From a virus: a stretch of 46,965 bases of DNA. The stretch lies in the IMG/VR virus record IMGVR_UViG_3300043436_000972, positions 1 through 46,965 of that record; one strand, given 5' to 3'. Positions 1 to 6,029 of this stretch are shown piece after piece (within the stretch, counting starts at the first letter, position 1; every line of letters begins with the position of its first letter). The translations under genes and the position numbers were made by a program. The notes under the pieces were generated by a model. That model was given only the letters and a program-made list of their open reading frames with translations. It did no database searches and was not told the origin of the DNA.

Positions 1-73
1 TCTGCTTGCCAAGGTTGCTGTGCTTTTCAACATCGTTGAAAGCTTCGTCTTCTTCGGGTGTCCAGTCAGTCAT
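1..73 (-). CDS. Partial small phage protein (N-terminus only)
   Basis: The ATG at 71-73 opens a frame read leftward off the window edge, so only about 24 residues are visible, beginning MTDWTPEEDEAF. They are acidic and charged. The start overlaps the stop of the preceding gene as ATGA, the same translational coupling seen at many junctions in this block. Function cannot be assigned from this fragment. Confidence 0.6.
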   Translation of the reverse strand, partial: MTDWTPEEDEAFNDVEKHSNLGKQ

Positions 74-288
74 GCTTGCCCCCTTGCTCTGATTTCATTT
101 GCCACTCCAGTTCTAGGCATCCCATTGCTGTTCCAGTTCTCAGCAATGTCGGCACACGCCTCACGCTCCTGTTCAATGGCTAAGTTGACCAAAAGAACCA
201 AGTGCGGGGTTGATACAGTCCACGTTGTGTAGTGCGTGTTCTCTGCCACAACTTTGTGCAGCGCCTCTAAAATTTCATCTTGTGTCAT
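70..288 (-). CDS. Small conserved phage protein, unknown function
   Basis: This encodes 72 residues with a clear ribosome binding site (GAAGGAG) upstream of the ATG. The C-terminal half carries an E-REACADIAEN segment followed by a terminal IRARGQ. That pattern recurs in small hypothetical proteins of many phages of Proteobacteria, but no biochemical role is known to me. It is probably a soluble helical protein. It is coupled by ATGA to the truncated gene on its left. Confidence 0.65.
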   Translation of the reverse strand: MTQDEILEALHKVVAENTHYTTWTVSTPHLVLLVNLAIEQEREACADIAENWNSNGMPRTGVANEIRARGQA

Positions 289-298
289 CGCTTCTCCT

Positions 299-595
299 TC
301 AGTTAAAGTGTTCTTTTGGTGGTGCGTCTAGCAAGTTTAGAAAGCCGAAAAAATCGTTTGCCGCCAGCATGAGCTGCGACGCCTCCATCTCGTTACAGTT
401 TAGGGTAACGACTCCTGCTATTTGGTCTTCAGCGCGGCCAACGATGACCACGCCTTGTGCTTTGCCCTCGCCATAGCACATCACTAGTTTGTGGATCAGT
501 AGCTTGAAGTGGGCTTGCTCTTCGTCTGACATGGCCGTCACCCTGCTGTGTAGCTCCGCTTCAGACATTGAGCCGTCAAAGTCCTTGTATTTCAT
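299..595 (-). CDS. Hypothetical protein, 98 aa
   Basis: A 98-residue soluble protein starting MKYKDFDGSMSEAE. It has an acidic helical N-terminus, a central hydrophobic strand-rich stretch (GVVIVGRAEDQIAGVVTL) and a C-terminal helix ending in a Phe-rich FFGFLNLL segment. The start has a GGAG motif upstream and overlaps the end of the nuclease gene by 20 bp. I do not recognise the family. Position and compactness suggest an accessory early protein. Confidence 0.65.
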   Translation of the reverse strand: MKYKDFDGSMSEAELHSRVTAMSDEEQAHFKLLIHKLVMCYGEGKAQGVVIVGRAEDQIAGVVTLNCNEMEASQLMLAANDFFGFLNLLDAPPKEHFN

Positions 596-887
596 ATCGT
601 TTGAGCTCCAGTAGTGTTTTCAGCTCATCAAGGTTGTGCTCACGGGCAATGAACACAATACCCCATGCATTGCGGATGGCTTCGAGTTCTCTGTCTTGAA
701 GAGCTGTGGTTGTGCCCTTGCCGGCCTTGCATTCGATGGCAATGAATTGTCCGTCCATGCAGCCAATGATGTCAGGTATACCCGCTCGGCCAAAACCATT
801 AGCGGGGGGCATGAAGTGGTAGATTTTGAGTTCATCAAGTAGTTTCCGTACGTTCGCTTTTACTTTTGATTCAGGTGTCGAAGCCAT
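576..887 (-). CDS. VRR-NUC domain nuclease
   Basis: This is a small stand-alone PD-(D/E)XK nuclease of the VRR-NUC type, a family whose phage members are single-domain DNA nucleases (structure-selective resolvase-like activity is known for relatives). From the start MASTPESK (104 aa), the core is GIPD (Asp about 39), then IECK (Glu about 52 and Lys about 54), and a Gln at about 64 in the following helix. A longer start at 911 is possible, but 887 has a G-rich ribosome binding site and matches the usual N-terminus of the family. It overlaps the upstream gene by 17 bp. A role in early DNA metabolism or host DNA degradation is inferred. Confidence 0.88.
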   Translation of the reverse strand: MASTPESKVKANVRKLLDELKIYHFMPPANGFGRAGIPDIIGCMDGQFIAIECKAGKGTTTALQDRELEAIRNAWGIVFIAREHNLDELKTLLELKRYEIQGL

Positions 888-1131
888 CGTAACCCCCATT
901 CGCTTCAACATACCTTGTCAGGTTAACCTCTGGATGCCCAAAAGTTTTGCCGTCGTTGGCAATCTCTCGGTTGAGCAACTCAAACGCTTTCAGTATGGTG
1001 CGCATGCCGTACAGATCAACTGTCTTCTGCACATCAGGCAACACCGCCGCGCTCGGGTCTGAAGCCAGTATGAGGTACAAGAGCCGCAACGCGACCCAGT
1101 CTTTCTTCTTGAGTTTGTCTACTGAGGTCAT
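871..1131 (-). CDS. Hypothetical protein, 86 aa
   Basis: An 86-residue, mostly helical protein beginning MTSVDKLKKKDWVALRLL. A hydrophobic segment lies near residues 15-30, but it is too short and mixed to be a confident membrane span. The C-terminus is polar and Gly/Asp-rich. The start overlaps the preceding stop (ATGA at 1128-1131), so translation is coupled, and the end overlaps the nuclease gene. The family is not recognised. Confidence 0.65.
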   Translation of the reverse strand: MTSVDKLKKKDWVALRLLYLILASDPSAAVLPDVQKTVDLYGMRTILKAFELLNREIANDGKTFGHPEVNLTRYVEANGGYDGFDT

Positions 1132-1355
1132 TTGTTTTTCGCTCCATGCATTTCATATAGCGTTGCCATGTATGCAACCATCTTGTCAAGCGGGTAGCCG
1201 TTGTGGTACGCAAGCATGCACAGGTAGCTCATGAGCGCAGATATGCCGATGTCTACTTTCTGCGTGCCCATTGCGGTTTTGAGAATCTCTACTGCAGCTT
1301 CCACTTGATCGCGTTTGTTGTTGAGTGCGCGTGTTTCTTCAATGTCTTTGGTCAT
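1128..1355 (-). CDS. Hypothetical protein, 75 aa
   Basis: A 75-residue protein beginning MTKDIEETRALNNKRD. A charged N-terminal helix is followed by a more hydrophobic helix around residues 38-70 (ISALMSYLCMLAYHNGYPL). It may be a small helical bundle; a membrane association cannot be excluded but is not obvious. An AGGAGAAATG ribosome binding arrangement precedes the start, one base after the stop of the DUF3310 gene. Function unknown. Confidence 0.65.
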   Translation of the reverse strand: MTKDIEETRALNNKRDQVEAAVEILKTAMGTQKVDIGISALMSYLCMLAYHNGYPLDKMVAYMATLYEMHGAKNK

Positions 1356-1356
1356 G

Positions 1357-1638
1357 TCATTTCTCCTGTGTTTCTATTAATTTGTCTAAGTAGTGACGCG
1401 CCTTCTTCAGGTCATCGACACCGCCCTTGTCCTTCCAGCGGGACACGTACTTTACTATGTTGCCTTCAAGATAGCCAAGGTTGTTGCCCACGATGTAGTC
1501 CCATGGTTGTATGGCCTTGCCCTTGTAGTGAGTGCCCGCTACTTGCACATCGTTGGCTGTAAGCGCTTGTACATGCTTGCGCGTGGTCTCGTGAAACAGA
1601 TCAAGCTGGTCGCTTGTCGGTATGGGTGGCTTAGTCAT
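1357..1638 (-). CDS. DUF3310 family protein
   Basis: A 93-residue protein whose second half shows the DUF3310 signature: AGTHYKGKAIQPWDYI, then NLGYLEGNIVKYVSRW and DDLKKARHYLDKLIE. DUF3310 is widespread in phages, often fused to or near nucleotide metabolism genes, and is sometimes annotated as nucleotide-kinase-like without firm biochemistry. The first 30 residues are a variable extension (MTKPPIPTSDQLDLF). The start overlaps the upstream gene by 8 bp. The family call is solid; a molecular role cannot be stated. Confidence 0.88.
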   Translation of the reverse strand: MTKPPIPTSDQLDLFHETTRKHVQALTANDVQVAGTHYKGKAIQPWDYIVGNNLGYLEGNIVKYVSRWKDKGGVDDLKKARHYLDKLIETQEK

Positions 1639-1852
1639 TCTCGTCTCTCCTTCTGTTTAAAAAGGCGGCATCGGCTGGGTTGCGTATCCGCTCAAGCTCG
1701 TTGTCGTAGTACTTCTTTGGCATGGGCGCTTTCTTGTCAAGCAACTCACGCAACCAATCGAGTCCGCCAAGCTGTTTAAAAATTATCCACTGCTTGTCAC
1801 TTAAACGTACGTATCGTACCTTTAGGGGGGCGGGGGGCTTTGGTCTTGGCAT
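1631..1852 (-). CDS. Hypothetical protein with RYVRLSDKQW motif, 73 aa
   Basis: A 73-residue basic protein starting MPRPKPPAPLKVRYVRLSD. The arrangement of a short proline-rich leader and then a motif around QWIIFKQLGG and DWLRELL resembles small ribbon-helix-helix-like or RNA/DNA-binding phage proteins, but this is only a resemblance. The start has an excellent ribosome binding site (GAAGGAG, 9 nt spacing). It lies 56 bp inside the preceding gene in another frame, so both frames are used there. Confidence 0.65.
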   Translation of the reverse strand: MPRPKPPAPLKVRYVRLSDKQWIIFKQLGGLDWLRELLDKKAPMPKKYYDNELERIRNPADAAFLNRRRDEND

Positions 1853-2057
1853 CTGTTAAAACTCCTTCGTGTTTGTTTGGCTGTCGTTCTTTGGCTCGCG
1901 TGAACGTGCCGAACTGTTTATAGCCTAGGTCTTCTTTGCTTTTGAGTTGATTGCTTGGGTTACGCGCACGAAAGTATTGGTCGGTTGCAAAAATACTCGG
2001 CCTGTCTACTTGTGCAAGTTCTTCCCAAGGGTTGAGTGTTTTGGGTTTGTCGGTCAT
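1797..2057 (-). CDS. Hypothetical protein, 86 aa
   Basis: An 86-residue, polar, basic protein with few hydrophobic residues (MTDKPKTLNPWEELAQ at the start, KAPRPPKGTIRTF at the end), probably partly disordered. It has one of the strongest ribosome binding sites in the block (AAAGGAGGT, 5 nt before ATG) and overlaps the preceding stop. Its last 56 bp are also the start of the next gene in another frame. The strong initiation site argues that it is translated. Function unknown. Confidence 0.65.
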   Translation of the reverse strand: MTDKPKTLNPWEELAQVDRPSIFATDQYFRARNPSNQLKSKEDLGYKQFGTFTRAKERQPNKHEGVLTDAKTKAPRPPKGTIRTFK

Positions 2058-2440
2058 ACAACCTCCTTTAATTGCGTAGCCAGCGATTCACACTCATCAA
2101 TGCAGAAGTCCAGTGATCTAATGACATCACCTTCGAACCGCAACGACAACGCGCTTATGCTTTTGTACTCGGGGGCCATCAACTCAGGGTCACGCGCATC
2201 ACCAAGGTGTGCGCAGTCATAGCCGAACCACCACAAGTCGGCAGCTTCAACAGGGTATTTGCCGTTGCCCCCTGCAAAGGTCAGGCCGCCATGTACATCA
2301 ACGTCAGCATCATCATACGCAACGCCGTAAAGCTTATGCCCTACCGGTATTGCCACGTACCCACAGCGGTGTCCCATGGGGGTAGCGCACACCACAGCGC
2401 GGTAGCCTGCCTTTGTTACCCAATCTTTTTCTGTAGTCAT
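2054..2440 (-). CDS. Conserved phage protein with GHRCGYV and HGGLT motifs, 128 aa
   Basis: A 128-residue protein with recognisable conserved blocks: WVTKAGYRAVV, then GHRCGYVAIP, HGGLTFAG, and WWFGYDCAHLGD. This set recurs in many phage and prophage hypothetical proteins. The Cys, His and Asp residues in these blocks could bind metal or form an active site, but the function is not established. It is coupled at both ends: ATGA with the glutaredoxin gene upstream and an overlap with the downstream gene. Confidence 0.75.
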   Translation of the reverse strand: MTTEKDWVTKAGYRAVVCATPMGHRCGYVAIPVGHKLYGVAYDDADVDVHGGLTFAGGNGKYPVEAADLWWFGYDCAHLGDARDPELMAPEYKSISALSLRFEGDVIRSLDFCIDECESLATQLKEVV

Positions 2441-2688
2441 AGCGGCACACTCCCAAGTTGTTTAAGCGCGGCTTGTAGTCCTGCCAAGCCACCCACGCGT
2501 TGGTCGTTGAAGAATATCTGCGGCATCTGACGCGCATCAGGGAACTCTTTGAGCAGGTTGCCAAGGCGGTCGCCCACCTCGATGTCCACCTCATTGAATG
2601 GTAAGTTGAGCGAACCCAGTACGAGCTTGGCTGTTATGCAGTTGGGGCAGTTTGCCTTGGTATAAATTGTGATGTTAATTTCTTTCAT
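2437..2688 (-). CDS. Glutaredoxin-like thiol oxidoreductase
   Basis: An 83-residue complete glutaredoxin fold protein. Strand INITIYTKAN leads to the redox motif CPNC (Cys14 and Cys17), followed by the helix, then EVDIE, the cis-Pro loop MPQIFF (Pro56) and a VGGLAGL glutathione/substrate-binding turn. Phage glutaredoxins of this size usually reduce ribonucleotide reductase during infection. No reductase gene is in the window, so its partner may be host-encoded or lie outside. It overlaps both neighbours by ATGA junctions and is surely part of the same transcript. Confidence 0.9.
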   Translation of the reverse strand: MKEINITIYTKANCPNCITAKLVLGSLNLPFNEVDIEVGDRLGNLLKEFPDARQMPQIFFNDQRVGGLAGLQAALKQLGSVPL

Positions 2689-2894
2689 GCTCCCCTCGCT
2701 TTCAGCATTGCGTCTGCCATCTTGTATGCGTTCTTTGCGTATTCATCAACCCACGATACGTGGCTTACTTCCTTGCTAACAATTGCTTGCATAGCCTTAG
2801 CCGCAAAGTAGTCACGCAGGGTCATGCCTTGACTGTTTGCAATTGAAATTGCGGTAGTGACTTTATCGCCTTGTGGAAACGCTAGTATGTCCAT
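2685..2894 (-). CDS. Conserved phage protein with MTLRDYFAAKAM motif, 69 aa
   Basis: A small helical protein with the block GMTLRDYFAAKAMQA and a C-terminal AYKMADAMLKAR. This pair of motifs is very common in hypothetical proteins of phages and prophages of Proteobacteria; the function is unknown. I place the start at the ATG at 2894, because GGAGG lies 5 nt upstream. An in-frame ATG at 2906 would overlap the previous gene but has no comparable site. It ends in an ATGA overlap with the glutaredoxin gene. Confidence 0.75.
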   Translation of the reverse strand: MDILAFPQGDKVTTAISIANSQGMTLRDYFAAKAMQAIVSKEVSHVSWVDEYAKNAYKMADAMLKARGA

Positions 2895-2895
2895 C

Positions 2896-3549
2896 TTAAC
2901 CTCCAAACATCTGCTTCAAGTGCACATACAACTCACGTGCCTGATACACAGTCATGTTGCCAATAATGTCTTCGGGTGTCTTTGTACGTACAAGGGTCAC
3001 CATGCGTTTGGGCGCAACCTCAACCCCACTCATAGCGTACGCTGCAGCATCAAGCGCATCTTGGCTAGGCATAGGCGTAGGCACAGGCGTAGCTTCTAGC
3101 TTGGCTTTCAACAGCGCACCGATACCTGTCGCAGGCTTCTTCTGTGTCTTGGCTTTCTTTTTCCGCTTGTAGTTCACGTTCTTGATAGGTGCGTACTCAT
3201 CCACATCTGCGTACCACAGGCCGTTGGTTTCGTGAACCATGTAGCTTCTGCGCATCTGCGCTATCAATGATGACACTGACCCTTTGGCAAAGCCCTTGTG
3301 CCCAAGCGCTTCGACGATCTCCAGACGTGTGGAGCCGGGGTTGTTCTTGATGTAGCTGAAGGTTTCGCGTGAGACGTTGTTTGTGATTTTGTGTTGATTA
3401 ATCATGGCTGGTTTTTGGTTTGAAGTTGAGGGAGAAGAAGAGGTTGACACTGGTTGGGCAGAGGGAGGAGGGGGTGCCACCTCGTCATCATCCCAAGCTT
3501 GCAGAGTCTTAGTTAGCGCAGAGCGCAGGGCAGTTTGAATGTCAGGCAT
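2896..3549 (-). CDS. Putative winged-helix DNA-binding protein
   Basis: A 217-residue protein. Residues about 1-50 are a Pro/Ser-rich linker-like region. Residues about 55-120 resemble a winged-helix domain: SYIKNNPGSTRLEIVEALG, then a recognition-helix-like segment KGSVSSLIAQMRR and a wing ending NGLWYADVDEY. A very basic KRKKKAKTQKK tract follows at about 130-140, and a C-terminal helical region ends in VYQARELYVHLKQMF. This layout suggests a phage regulator or nucleic-acid-binding protein. The assignment is by pattern only. Confidence 0.6.
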   Translation of the reverse strand: MPDIQTALRSALTKTLQAWDDDEVAPPPPSAQPVSTSSSPSTSNQKPAMINQHKITNNVSRETFSYIKNNPGSTRLEIVEALGHKGFAKGSVSSLIAQMRRSYMVHETNGLWYADVDEYAPIKNVNYKRKKKAKTQKKPATGIGALLKAKLEATPVPTPMPSQDALDAAAYAMSGVEVAPKRMVTLVRTKTPEDIIGNMTVYQARELYVHLKQMFGG

Positions 3550-3759
3550 TTAGATTCCTCCTGTTAGTAGCATGACAATAAAAATTGCGGCGAGAGCCGC
3601 TACGGAAAGCACGCAAGTGCGTGTATCTTCTGACCATCCCTGCTTGTCGCCTAACAGGATAGATTGCACCCAAGTCTCCTCGGGCGTAGGTATGGGGGTA
3701 GGGGGTGTGTAGAGCAAGCCAATCTTGACCTTGCCCGTATCGTAAGGTGTGTGTTTCAT
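3550..3759 (-). CDS. Small single-span membrane protein, 69 aa
   Basis: A 69-residue protein with a polar, Pro/Thr-rich N-terminus (PPTPIPTPEE) and one hydrophobic segment at about residues 49-68 (LSVAALAAIFIVMLLTGG) that ends at the C-terminus. It is therefore a tail-anchored-like inner membrane protein. The ribosome binding site is CAAGGAG upstream of ATG. It is the first gene after a good sigma70-like leftward promoter at 3784-3813. Function unknown; small early phage membrane proteins often modulate host envelope functions. Confidence 0.65.
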   Translation of the reverse strand: MKHTPYDTGKVKIGLLYTPPTPIPTPEETWVQSILLGDKQGWSEDTRTCVLSVAALAAIFIVMLLTGGI

Positions 3760-3783
3760 TTAGTTATTTCTCCTTGGGGGTAC

Positions 3784-3813
3784 ATTATTTGTCTAGGGTT
3801 GGACATAAGTCAA
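3784..3813 (-). promoter_or_regulatory. Putative sigma70-like leftward promoter
   Basis: On the minus strand, TTGACT (3813-3808) is followed after 18 nt by AATAAT (3789-3784), matching the -35 and -10 consensus at 5 of 6 positions each. It lies between the 30-aa membrane ORF and the gene starting at 3759, and would drive the genes leftward from there. The assignment is by pattern only. Confidence 0.5.
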
Positions 3814-3902
3814 TACCCTCGCCAATAAAAAATATCGGCAATAAGTACAATTACCGCCAACAAAAGTACTATTCTTTCGAACTTTTCCCAGTTAGTCATC
3901 AT
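3810..3902 (-). CDS. Tiny membrane protein, 30 aa
   Basis: A 30-codon ORF, MMTNWEKFERIV at the start, followed by a strongly hydrophobic segment (LLLAVIVLIADIFYW) and a short RGY tail. It is a single-span small membrane protein. GAAGGAG lies 6 nt upstream of the ATG at 3902, and the start overlaps the end of the upstream gene by 11 bp, fitting the compact style of the block. The ORF is short, so chance cannot be fully ruled out, but the good initiation site and the clear membrane segment support it. Confidence 0.55.
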   Translation of the reverse strand: MMTNWEKFERIVLLLAVIVLIADIFYWRGY

Positions 3903-4074
3903 TGTTTTCTCCTTCGGTTGTAGGTGCAACGCCAAGTGTGCGCATGACCTCGAGCAACAAGACATGAATGTCCTCAAGGTGCGTGACTCGGTACTCGGCA
4001 GGGTTCATAAGGTAGTCCCGCAGGTCTGCCTCGATACAGCGCAGGTGTAGCGCTGTGGTGTCTGATACTTTCAT
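3892..4074 (-). CDS. Hypothetical protein, 60 aa
   Basis: A 60-residue acidic helical protein (MKVSDTTALHLRCIEADLRDYL at the start, GENNDD at the end). AAGGAGAAATCAA precedes the ATG, a ribosome binding context repeated almost unchanged at 4553, 4430 and 8654. The start overlaps the upstream stop (ATGA). No family recognised. Confidence 0.6.
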   Translation of the reverse strand: MKVSDTTALHLRCIEADLRDYLMNPAEYRVTHLEDIHVLLLEVMRTLGVAPTTEGENNDD

Positions 4075-4553
4075 TTGATTTCTCCTTGTAAAAATTTCTT
4101 AGCGTCTTTCCACATAAGCCATGCGTCTTCCACGCCTGACCACCAGTGATAGCTGTCTTTGTTTATGCCCCCATCGACCACGTATTCAAGGAACATCAGC
4201 ACTTCGTCTCGTGATGCAGAGGCAACATTCCGAAGGTATGCTTCCAAGAAGGCATTCTCTTCTGGCGTAGGCTCATAGACAATCTTTGTGTCATACACCT
4301 CACCATCCCCCATGCGTGCCTTGCTGATGTCAAACTCGTAGAGCGCCCTGTTCTCAGCATCGGCACGGCTGTCGGCTTCGATCACTACTGTCTGCCAGTA
4401 GGACATGACTATTTCCATTTTGTATTTCATTTGCTTTCTCCTTTGGTTTTTAATAAAAACATAGCGTGCATCAGGGCGTGTAGCAAACCATCTGCTTAGC
4501 CCTCCGTGGTCATCCTGCATCAGCGCAGGTGGATCCCACCCTGTCTTTCTCAT
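4071..4553 (-). CDS. Hypothetical protein with a second in-frame start (160 or 119 aa)
   Basis: The 160-codon frame begins at 4553 in an ATGA overlap with the upstream gene. A second in-frame ATG at 4430 carries the same ribosome binding context (AAAGGAGAAAGCAAATG), giving a 119-residue form. The shorter form starts like typical phage proteins of this kind (MKYKMEIVMSYWQTVVIEAD), with a strand-rich N-terminal part, an LYEFDISKARMGDGE block and a Trp-rich C-terminus (YHWWSGVEDAWLMW). The first 41 residues look unrelated. Either two forms are made or two former genes have merged. Function unknown. Confidence 0.65.
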   Translation of the reverse strand: MRKTGWDPPALMQDDHGGLSRWFATRPDARYVFIKNQRRKQMKYKMEIVMSYWQTVVIEADSRADAENRALYEFDISKARMGDGEVYDTKIVYEPTPEENAFLEAYLRNVASASRDEVLMFLEYVVDGGINKDSYHWWSGVEDAWLMWKDAKKFLQGEIK

Positions 4554-4816
4554 TTGCTTTCTCCTTTGATACTGTCTTGCCGTTGTTTAAACCATGCTTT
4601 GTATTCAGACAGCATGTATAACTTCTTAGTCATCTGACTATGTGATCTGGCTATAAGCACAGCTTTAGGTGATGGGCACACCCTACTACTCCTGCTAATA
4701 AGGCTCTTCAGCACCTTGTGCTCAACGCCAAGCCTGTCGGCTATCTCTTCCAATGTGTACAGCGGCTCCTTTTTGTCGTTGGGTATTCGGTCAAGCTTAG
4801 AAGTAAAAAGTTTCAT
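4550..4816 (-). CDS. Small helix-turn-helix-like protein, 88 aa
   Basis: An 88-residue basic protein. Residues about 19-45 (LYTLEEIADRLGVEHKVLKS) match the start of a MerR/excisionase-like or helix-turn-helix domain, followed by a basic region (SRSSRVCPSPKAVLIARS) and a C-terminal helix with AWFKQRQDS. It could be a small DNA-binding regulator. AGGAGG in the terminator-proximal leader precedes the ATG. It is the first gene after the terminator at 4826-4853 and starts a run of ATGA-coupled genes. Confidence 0.5.
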   Translation of the reverse strand: MKLFTSKLDRIPNDKKEPLYTLEEIADRLGVEHKVLKSLISRSSRVCPSPKAVLIARSHSQMTKKLYMLSEYKAWFKQRQDSIKGESK

Positions 4817-4825
4817 ACATCCTCC

Positions 4826-4853
4826 TTAAAAATGTGGGGGGCAAGCCCCCCAC
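4826..4853 (-). terminator. Rho-independent terminator after the amidotransferase gene
   Basis: Read leftward, an 8-bp perfect stem GTGGGGGG/CCCCCCAC (4834-4841 with 4846-4853) with a 4-nt loop is followed by ATTTTT. It lies 7 bp past the end of the gene at 4860, and its T-tract runs into the ribosome binding site of the next gene. It may therefore attenuate rather than fully stop transcription. Confidence 0.75.
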
Positions 4854-4859
4854 TACAAA

Positions 4860-5969
4860 TCAAGTCAACAGTGCAGGCAAGGTTGGCTTGAATGACACAG
4901 GCTTGCGCACATCCCATTGCAGGTAGTAACACACGACCTCAGCGATAGTACTGACCGCACCATACGACTTGGTAGCCATGCTGATAAGACCAGACGCATC
5001 GCCCTCCATCAGCATATCGTAGATGCCCTGCTCGGCAACGCACAAGTCGTCACGATGTGTGTACGTGAGTGGCTCAGGCTGGAACAAGTGGAGCACAGTA
5101 GTCAGCGTGTACGCAGGCATCTGGTCAAGCCATATCTCCATCGTCTCAACGTCAGCCTCGGTCAGTGCAACAGCAAGGTCTTCAGGTGTTGGCTGAACGA
5201 AGCCATCCTCGTCATCAGGAAAGTCGTACGCTGTCTCGTCGTAGTTGGCGCTGTGTGCGCTGATACCACGGGGCTTGACGTTGAAGCTAGCGTTGTAGTC
5301 ATACATCTCGTCGTACTCGTCATCCATGTAGCCGCCGTATGCACTGGTGTACTTGTACGACTTGAGTGCAGTCGTGCTCTTGTAGCTTGGGATCAGGCGT
5401 GATGGTGTCCACGCATAGGTATTGCTGAACCACAAGTCATCGTGCTCGATACCCTGATCGAAGTTGACGTGCTGCATACGACCCTCGCCATTCATGAACA
5501 CGAAGCGGTTGTTGCCGATGAACTCCTCGAGCATAGCAACGAAGCCTGCGTCATACACAAGGTCAGGGGCAGAGGACACAGCGCTGTGCAAGTAGTCCTT
5601 GATGAAGTGCCATGTGTCAGACTTGGACGTGTCAGCGGCATTGCCTGTATGCAGTACGCCGTTGTGCATCATGGCGATGAAGCCAGGGATCACATCGTAT
5701 GGATGGCAGTTGAGCATATCGGTCTTGCCGTGTGTAGTCCAGCGGAAGTGGATAGCAATCTCACGATCGTCTTGAGGCAAGCGCTGAATGAATGCAGAAG
5801 CATCGCCGAGATTCTTGGGCAAGGACTTGGTGACCTTGAGCCCCTTGGCTGTGCCGTACATGAACCCAATGCCGTCAGGGTTGGATGTGAAGATGTCGCT
5901 GAGTAACCCGTGCGTGTCGAGCAGGGTTGAACGAACTTTGGAAGACTGACCTGTAATGATTAAACACAT
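4860..5969 (-). CDS. Class II glutamine amidotransferase-like protein (Ntn hydrolase)
   Basis: A 369-residue protein with the N-terminal nucleophile fold of class II glutamine amidotransferases, which release ammonia from glutamine using Cys2. Visible landmarks are MCLIITG (Cys2), NPDGIGFMY (30-38), HFRWTTHG (74-81, with the Arg-Trp-x-Thr-His of GlmS-type enzymes), MHNG (101-104, oxyanion Asn-Gly) and SDT with Asp118. The domain ends near residue 200. The rest is an Asp/Tyr-rich linker and a helical C-terminal domain of unknown role. No sugar-isomerase or asparagine-synthetase domain is attached, so the ammonia or glutamyl acceptor must involve another protein, most likely the adjacent amidoligase-like protein. 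Confidence 0.85.
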   Translation of the reverse strand: MCLIITGQSSKVRSTLLDTHGLLSDIFTSNPDGIGFMYGTAKGLKVTKSLPKNLGDASAFIQRLPQDDREIAIHFRWTTHGKTDMLNCHPYDVIPGFIAMMHNGVLHTGNAADTSKSDTWHFIKDYLHSAVSSAPDLVYDAGFVAMLEEFIGNNRFVFMNGEGRMQHVNFDQGIEHDDLWFSNTYAWTPSRLIPSYKSTTALKSYKYTSAYGGYMDDEYDEMYDYNASFNVKPRGISAHSANYDETAYDFPDDEDGFVQPTPEDLAVALTEADVETMEIWLDQMPAYTLTTVLHLFQPEPLTYTHRDDLCVAEQGIYDMLMEGDASGLISMATKSYGAVSTIAEVVCYYLQWDVRKPVSFKPTLPALLT

Positions 5970-5983
5970 AATAAACTCCTTGA

Positions 5984-6013
5984 GGTAAAAAAGAATGGGG
6001 ACAGGTTGTCCCC
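5984..6013 (-). terminator. Hairpin terminator between amidoligase and amidotransferase genes
   Basis: GGGGACA/TGTCCCC stem (5997-6003 with 6007-6013, loop GGT), followed on the minus strand by ATTCTTTTTT. This is the copy of the six-member hairpin family with the best T-tract. It lies 17 bp after the amidoligase stop and no promoter is evident before the next gene, so it probably sets the ratio of the two proteins rather than separating the genes. Confidence 0.7.
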
Positions 6014-6029
6014 GATGGTTGTTGTTGAA

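Noticed and set aside
4430-4553. Separate small gene upstream of 4430
   Set aside because: No stop codon separates it from the downstream frame, so it is treated as the N-terminal part of one ORF with an internal start.
5442-5906. Plus-strand frame of 154 aa opposite the amidotransferase gene
   Set aside because: It lies wholly within a well-supported gene on the other strand, lacks a ribosome binding site and shows no recognisable motif.
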